From Mycobacterium terramassiliense (lineage in GTDB: Bacteria; Actinomycetota; Actinomycetes; Mycobacteriales; Mycobacteriaceae): a stretch of 64,000 nucleotides of DNA. The stretch lies in assembly GCF_900157385.1 (NCBI RefSeq), contig NZ_LT717698.1:107312-171311 (forward strand). The letters run 5' to 3'. Shown in pieces: positions 60,399 to 64,000 of this stretch; the first letter of the stretch is position 1; the number at the start of each line of letters is the position of its first letter. The position numbers and the translations under genes were made by a program. The notes beneath the pieces were generated by a model. That model saw only the letters and a list, made by a program, of their open reading frames with translations, had not been told where the DNA came from and ran no database searches.

Positions 60399-62225
60399 CT
60401 AATCGCCCGTGCGCGTGAACGTTTCGTCGAAGTCCGCGTTGAGTGGGCACGGCGGGCTTTGCTCCTGGTGACCGCGGCCGGTGAGTTTCGCAATGGGGTC
60501 CGTCGGCGGTTGCGGCAGGGGATATTCGCCGCCGGATTTCATGTGCGTCGTATCCCCCGACCGCGGACACGTGCTGGTGGCGTCGACGTTCCAGGTCCAC
60601 CTGCCGTCGCCGAATACCAGCGGTAGGTCGTTGGATGGTTCGTGAAAGTAGCTCATGCATCGATCACCGGTGCGCAGGCAATAGGTGGTGACGGCGGTGT
60701 CGAACTGCTGCAGCGGGTCCCCGCTCGTCAAGGTCCACGTCACGTGGTAGCGGCCGCGCAGCGCCTGGGCGGGCGATACGACTCGTGGGGGGTTGCCGGC
60801 CGGGTCGGGTAGGCCATTGATGTCCCCGTCGGCGGTTCGGGTGAAGGTCACGGTCCGCTTGGTCGCGCAGGCATTGGCGGCGGTCGCGGTGTAGTCACCG
60901 GAGAGACTCCCGCCGGGACCGGGCCGCAGGGTGAACACCTGCCAGAACTCCGCGGGGGCATCGCGGCACGTGTCCGACCCGAGCGACACCGCCACCCAGC
61001 TCTCGCCGATCTGGTCGAACACCAGCGTGGGGACCCCCACGGACGCGCCGCCCAGGCGTTGCGCCGTCATCACGCAACCTTGCGCGCGGCACACCGATCG
61101 GATCCCGTACGTGCTCGTCACCGCCGGAGGCGCAGCCGAATCCGGAATGTCGTCGAGGGCGATGGTCGCCCCGAAGTCGGTCCGGTAGGTGCCGGTGAAG
61201 GGGCCCGACGCCGGGGCCGGGTGGCGCTGCCCCGTGAGCTTCAGGCCCGCAACCGCGCCACCGGCGACCAGCAACACGATGCCCACCACGATCCCGATCA
61301 CCACACCCGGGCGCCGGGCCAATCTCCCCTTCGCGGGCAACGCAAGCGCGGTCGGGTCAAGCGCCGGTTCGGGGTGGGCACCGGGCGCCCCGAGGTGCTG
61401 ACGCAATGCCTCGGCGAACTCCCCGCAGCTGCCGAACCGCCCGGACGGCGCCTTGGCCATCGCGGTGGCAAACACCGGGTCCAGCCCCGCCAGCTCCGGG
61501 CGGCGGGCGCCGATCGAGGGCGGCGGGGCGCTGACCTGCTGGCCGATCACGACCGCGAGGTTGGGGCCGCCGTACGGCGGGACGCCGGCCAGCAGGTGAA
61601 ACGCTGTGCACGCCAAGGCATATTGATCCGCGCGGCCGTCGACCGGCCCGGCCATCAGCTGCTCCGGCGCCGCGTAGGCCGCCGTGCCCACCGCCATCGT
61701 GGTCGACGTCAGCCCCGCCGCGTCATCGACGCGCCGCGCGATGCCGAAGTCGGCCAGGTAGATCCGCCGCCCCTGGTCGTGGGAATCGGTGACCAGAATG
61801 TTGGCGGGCTTGACATCGCGGTGCAGCAGGCCCCGATGATGCGCGTAGTCCAGCGCCGAGGCGACCGCGGCGATGATCGTCATCGCCTCGTCGACCGGCA
61901 TGCCGCCCGGAAACCGCTCGCGCAGCAGCCGGGCCACGTCGGTGCCGGCCACATATTCCATCGAGATCCAGAACTGGCCCTCGAATTCACCGCGGTCGTG
62001 GATAGCCACGATGTGCGGATGCGACAGCCCGGCGGCCAGCTCCGCTTCCCGCTCGAACCGCTCCCGGTACTGCGGATCGGCGGTGAACTCGGGCGGCAAC
62101 ACCTTCAGCGCGTCCTCGCGGGGCAACCGTGGATGCGCGGCCAGATAGACCCGGCCCATGCCGCCCGACCCCAGCACCCGCAGGATCGTGTATCCGGCAA
62201 ACACCTGCCCGGCGTCAAGCGACAT
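60399..62225 (-). CDS. PknF-like transmembrane Ser/Thr kinase, tandem paralog
   Basis: 608 residues from ATG 62225. Kinase domain with [26 protein letters not shown] (Lys41), [23 protein letters not shown] and [12 protein letters not shown]; helix at about 310-332 ([21 protein letters not shown]); outside part with [37 protein letters not shown] and [13 protein letters not shown]. It aligns with the downstream kinase over its whole length, so the pair is a tandem duplication. Probably phosphorylates the FHA transporter or other targets (inferred from PknF). Confidence 0.94.
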   Translation of the reverse strand: MSLDAGQVFAGYTILRVLGSGGMGRVYLAAHPRLPREDALKVLPPEFTADPQYRERFEREAELAAGLSHPHIVAIHDRGEFEGQFWISMEYVAGTDVARLLRERFPGGMPVDEAMTIIAAVASALDYAHHRGLLHRDVKPANILVTDSHDQGRRIYLADFGIARRVDDAAGLTSTTMAVGTAAYAAPEQLMAGPVDGRADQYALACTAFHLLAGVPPYGGPNLAVVIGQQVSAPPPSIGARRPELAGLDPVFATAMAKAPSGRFGSCGEFAEALRQHLGAPGAHPEPALDPTALALPAKGRLARRPGVVIGIVVGIVLLVAGGAVAGLKLTGQRHPAPASGPFTGTYRTDFGATIALDDIPDSAAPPAVTSTYGIRSVCRAQGCVMTAQRLGGASVGVPTLVFDQIGESWVAVSLGSDTCRDAPAEFWQVFTLRPGPGGSLSGDYTATAANACATKRTVTFTRTADGDINGLPDPAGNPPRVVSPAQALRGRYHVTWTLTSGDPLQQFDTAVTTYCLRTGDRCMSYFHEPSNDLPLVFGDGRWTWNVDATSTCPRSGDTTHMKSGGEYPLPQPPTDPIAKLTGRGHQEQSPPCPLNADFDETFTRTGD

Positions 62226-62231
62226 GGGCAA

Positions 62232-62237
62232 ATCGTA
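62232..62237 (-). promoter_or_regulatory. -10 element of second kinase
   Basis: TACGAT six bases before ATG 62225 on the minus strand; leaderless. Confidence 0.5.
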
Positions 62238-62249
62238 GAGTCTCGCGGG

Positions 62250-63740
62250 TCAGACGCAGTTGAGCAGCAGCATGAGCCCGTAGTCCATATGGATCTGCTG
62301 ATGGCAATGCAGCAGCGACAGGCCGGGTTGATCGGCGACGAAATCGGTCTCCATGCTCTGGTAGCCGCCCAGCATCACAACGTCCTTGCGCACGCCGGCG
62401 GTCGGGGTGCCCGCGAAGCGGGTGACCTCAAAGGTGTGCCGGTGCAGGTGCATCGGGTGCAGGTCGTCGGTGGCGTTGCGGAACCGCAGCCGGTAGCGCT
62501 TATCGCGTTGCACGTCGAGCACGGGCCGGTTGGCGTCCATCGAAAACGGTGTCCCGTTGAACGTCCAGAGGTTGAAGCCGCCCTCGGCGGCGTTGCGCTT
62601 CTCGATCAGCATCTCGATGGTGCGGTCGGGCGCCGCAGGCGGCGTGGGGTTGGGCCGCGCGAACAGCCGGTAATCCCATGTGAACGGCGGCGGTGGCGCC
62701 CACTGCGGATCTCCGCCGCGGCCCGCGTATTCCACCACCACGCCCATCCCGTGGCCTCGGTCGTCGTCGGACAGGTCGCCCAGCACCCACACGCCCGGGT
62801 TGTTCATGGTGACCACCGCCGAAATGCGTTCGGCCGCACCGAGCCACAGGACCGGCACGGCCGCCGGATTCGGCACCGGGTTTCCGTCCAGCGCAACCAC
62901 ATTGAAGGTATGCCCGGGCAACGCCAGGCTGCGCGTCTCGGTGGCGCTGCCGTTGAGGACGTGCAGCAACACCCGCTGCCCGGTCTGGACGCGGATGGGG
63001 TCGCCGTGGCCGAGCATGCGGCCGTTGATCGCGAACGCCCCGTAGCTGACCTCGAAGCCACGCGGATCGCCGCGGTCGAGCGAGGCCTTCATCGCCGCCT
63101 CGCCCTTGTCCCTGAGGTCGGGGTCCTGCTCGCCGGCGAGGAAGTCGCTGGCCATGTCGCCGCCCCGGCTGAAGGTGGGGTTGAATTCCTTGAGCGTCAA
63201 GAAGATCTCTTGGTCGTAGGAACCGGCGTTCTGCCGGGGTTCGATGTAGACCGGGCCGACCAGGCCGCTGTATTGGCCGCGGGACAGGTCGGAGCGCGGG
63301 ACGACATGGGTGTGGTAGAACCGGAAGCCGGCCGGGCCGGGGATGAAGGAAATGCGGCGCATGCCGTGCGCGGGGATGTAGGGCGTGCCCTCCTCAGCGG
63401 AGCCGTCGACGTCGACGCCCACGTGCTGGCCGTGCCAGTGCAGCTGCTCGGGGGAATCCGTGTCGTTGAAGACGTCCACCCACGCCCGCCGGCCCTCGTT
63501 GAACCGCAGCAGCGGACCGGGGAATTGGCCGTTGTAGGTCAGGGTCGACGCGAGCTGACCCGGTGCCAACTCCACCGTCGAAGTGCCGATCCGCAGGGTG
63601 TAATCCGGCTTGCCGTTGGGCGGGGATGGCGGCGCGGTCCGCGCACACGCGGCCGATGCGAGGCCGGCGGTGCCGCTCGCGGCGATCAGCGCCAGCCCAC
63701 CGCCTTTCAGGAACCGGCGCCGATCGACCCGCATGCTCAC
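62250..63740 (-). CDS. Tat-exported multicopper oxidase
   Basis: 496 residues from GTG 63740, overlapping the ArsC stop (GTGA); an ATG two codons later is possible. Twin-arginine signal DRRRFLKGGGLALIAASG, with cysteine in AACART near residue 32 as a possible lipobox. Copper motifs: HWHGQHV, FYHTHVV, HPMHLHRHTFEV and the C-terminal HCHQQIHMDYGLM with T1 Met. It oxidises Cu(I), metal or phenolic substrates in the cell envelope. Grouped with an ArsC-type gene upstream, hinting at metal or oxidant stress. Confidence 0.92.
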   Translation of the reverse strand: MSMRVDRRRFLKGGGLALIAASGTAGLASAACARTAPPSPPNGKPDYTLRIGTSTVELAPGQLASTLTYNGQFPGPLLRFNEGRRAWVDVFNDTDSPEQLHWHGQHVGVDVDGSAEEGTPYIPAHGMRRISFIPGPAGFRFYHTHVVPRSDLSRGQYSGLVGPVYIEPRQNAGSYDQEIFLTLKEFNPTFSRGGDMASDFLAGEQDPDLRDKGEAAMKASLDRGDPRGFEVSYGAFAINGRMLGHGDPIRVQTGQRVLLHVLNGSATETRSLALPGHTFNVVALDGNPVPNPAAVPVLWLGAAERISAVVTMNNPGVWVLGDLSDDDRGHGMGVVVEYAGRGGDPQWAPPPPFTWDYRLFARPNPTPPAAPDRTIEMLIEKRNAAEGGFNLWTFNGTPFSMDANRPVLDVQRDKRYRLRFRNATDDLHPMHLHRHTFEVTRFAGTPTAGVRKDVVMLGGYQSMETDFVADQPGLSLLHCHQQIHMDYGLMLLLNCV

Positions 63741-64000
63741 CGCTCCGACGAATGCCGGGCCAAAACGGGCAGCAGGAACTCGATACGGCGATCCAGTTCG
63801 CCTGCCACGCGGCGGAATTCGGGATAGCTCTCCCGCTCGCCCCCGGCGGCCGACGGGTCGGGCAGGCTCCAGTGCATCGCCGTGGCCACGCCGTGCTCGT
63901 GGGCGTACTCGCGGACCTTGTCGCACAACGTGATCACGTAATCGAAGCGGCGCCGGGCGACCGCCGCCAGGGGCCGGGGCCGGCTGCCGGCGAGGTCGAT
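63737..64000 (-). CDS. Arsenate reductase-like (low-molecular-weight phosphatase fold), 5' end outside window
   Basis: 88 codons visible including the stop; the N-terminal P-loop Cys lies outside. FDYVITLCDKVREYAHEHG and HWSLPDPSA are typical of the DxVITLCDxVRE...HWSIPDPA ending of ArsC proteins, some of which are fused to an ArsR domain. It reduces arsenate using thiols or mycothiol. Coupled to the multicopper oxidase gene (GTGA). Confidence 0.8.
   Translation of the reverse strand: MDLAGSRPRPLAAVARRRFDYVITLCDKVREYAHEHGVATAMHWSLPDPSAAGGERESYPEFRRVAGELDRRIEFLLPVLARHSSER

Noticed and set aside
61059..63827. Very long plus-strand open frame opposite the kinase and copper oxidase genes
   Set aside because: It is antisense to genes with clear domains, is Arg/Gly/His-rich and shows no motif; a high-GC shadow.

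Overview
The window looks like the chromosome of a high-GC actinobacterium, most probably a Mycobacterium. The reasons are close similarity, recalled from family knowledge, to typically mycobacterial proteins (Rv1747-type FHA-ABC exporter, PknF-type kinases, LpqI-type GH3 enzyme, WS/DGAT acyltransferase, KshA/KstD/Hsa-type steroid enzymes), many GTG starts, GTGA/ATGA gene overlaps, and many genes whose start codon lies 5-10 nt after a TAnnnT -10 hexamer (probable leaderless mRNAs). I saw no rRNA, tRNA or CRISPR array.

Layout. 1-4365 (minus) is a five-gene operon (two acyl-CoA dehydrogenases, two hotdog hydratases, a thiolase-like Ltp protein) in the same order as the fadE28-fadE29-chsH2-chsH1-ltp2 cholesterol side-chain operon. 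A divergent TetR gene and a ferritin-like diiron protein follow. 5959-20067 is mixed metabolism: LysR/CMD pair, SMP-30-like protein, hydrolase, Rv1747-like transporter, esterase, SDR, a molybdopterin oxidoreductase behind a perfect 9-bp dyad, a flavin-nucleotide barrel protein, an NTF2-like protein and a WS/DGAT.

20094-47268 is a large catabolic island. It encodes paralogs of the steroid-ring enzymes (KshA Rieske oxygenase, KstD dehydrogenase, HsaA flavin hydroxylase, HsaC extradiol dioxygenase, HsaD meta-cleavage hydrolase), two Baeyer-Villiger monooxygenases (one killed by a nonsense codon), several SDRs, NTF2-like proteins, HSL-type hydrolases, an acyl-CoA synthetase, an uncharacterised 358-aa protein, and IclR and PadR regulators. 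A decayed ferredoxin-reductase tail sits between the intact BVMO and the HsaA-like gene. The set suggests hydroxylation, dehydrogenation or Baeyer-Villiger opening of a polycyclic ketone or steroid-like substrate, then meta-cleavage and CoA-dependent degradation. The substrate is unknown.

47356-50777 is a DUF2510 membrane-protein gene split by a complete IS21-family element (istA/istB) with a 6-bp target duplication. 50974-64000 is envelope and signalling: LpqI-like GH3 enzyme, serine beta-lactamase-like protein, TM2 protein, esterase plus membrane protein, DUF1003 protein, an FAD oxidoreductase behind a KstR-consensus box, a septum-formation-type protein, two tandem PknF-like kinases sharing an unusual ectodomain, a Tat-exported multicopper oxidase, and the end of an ArsC-type reductase running off the window.
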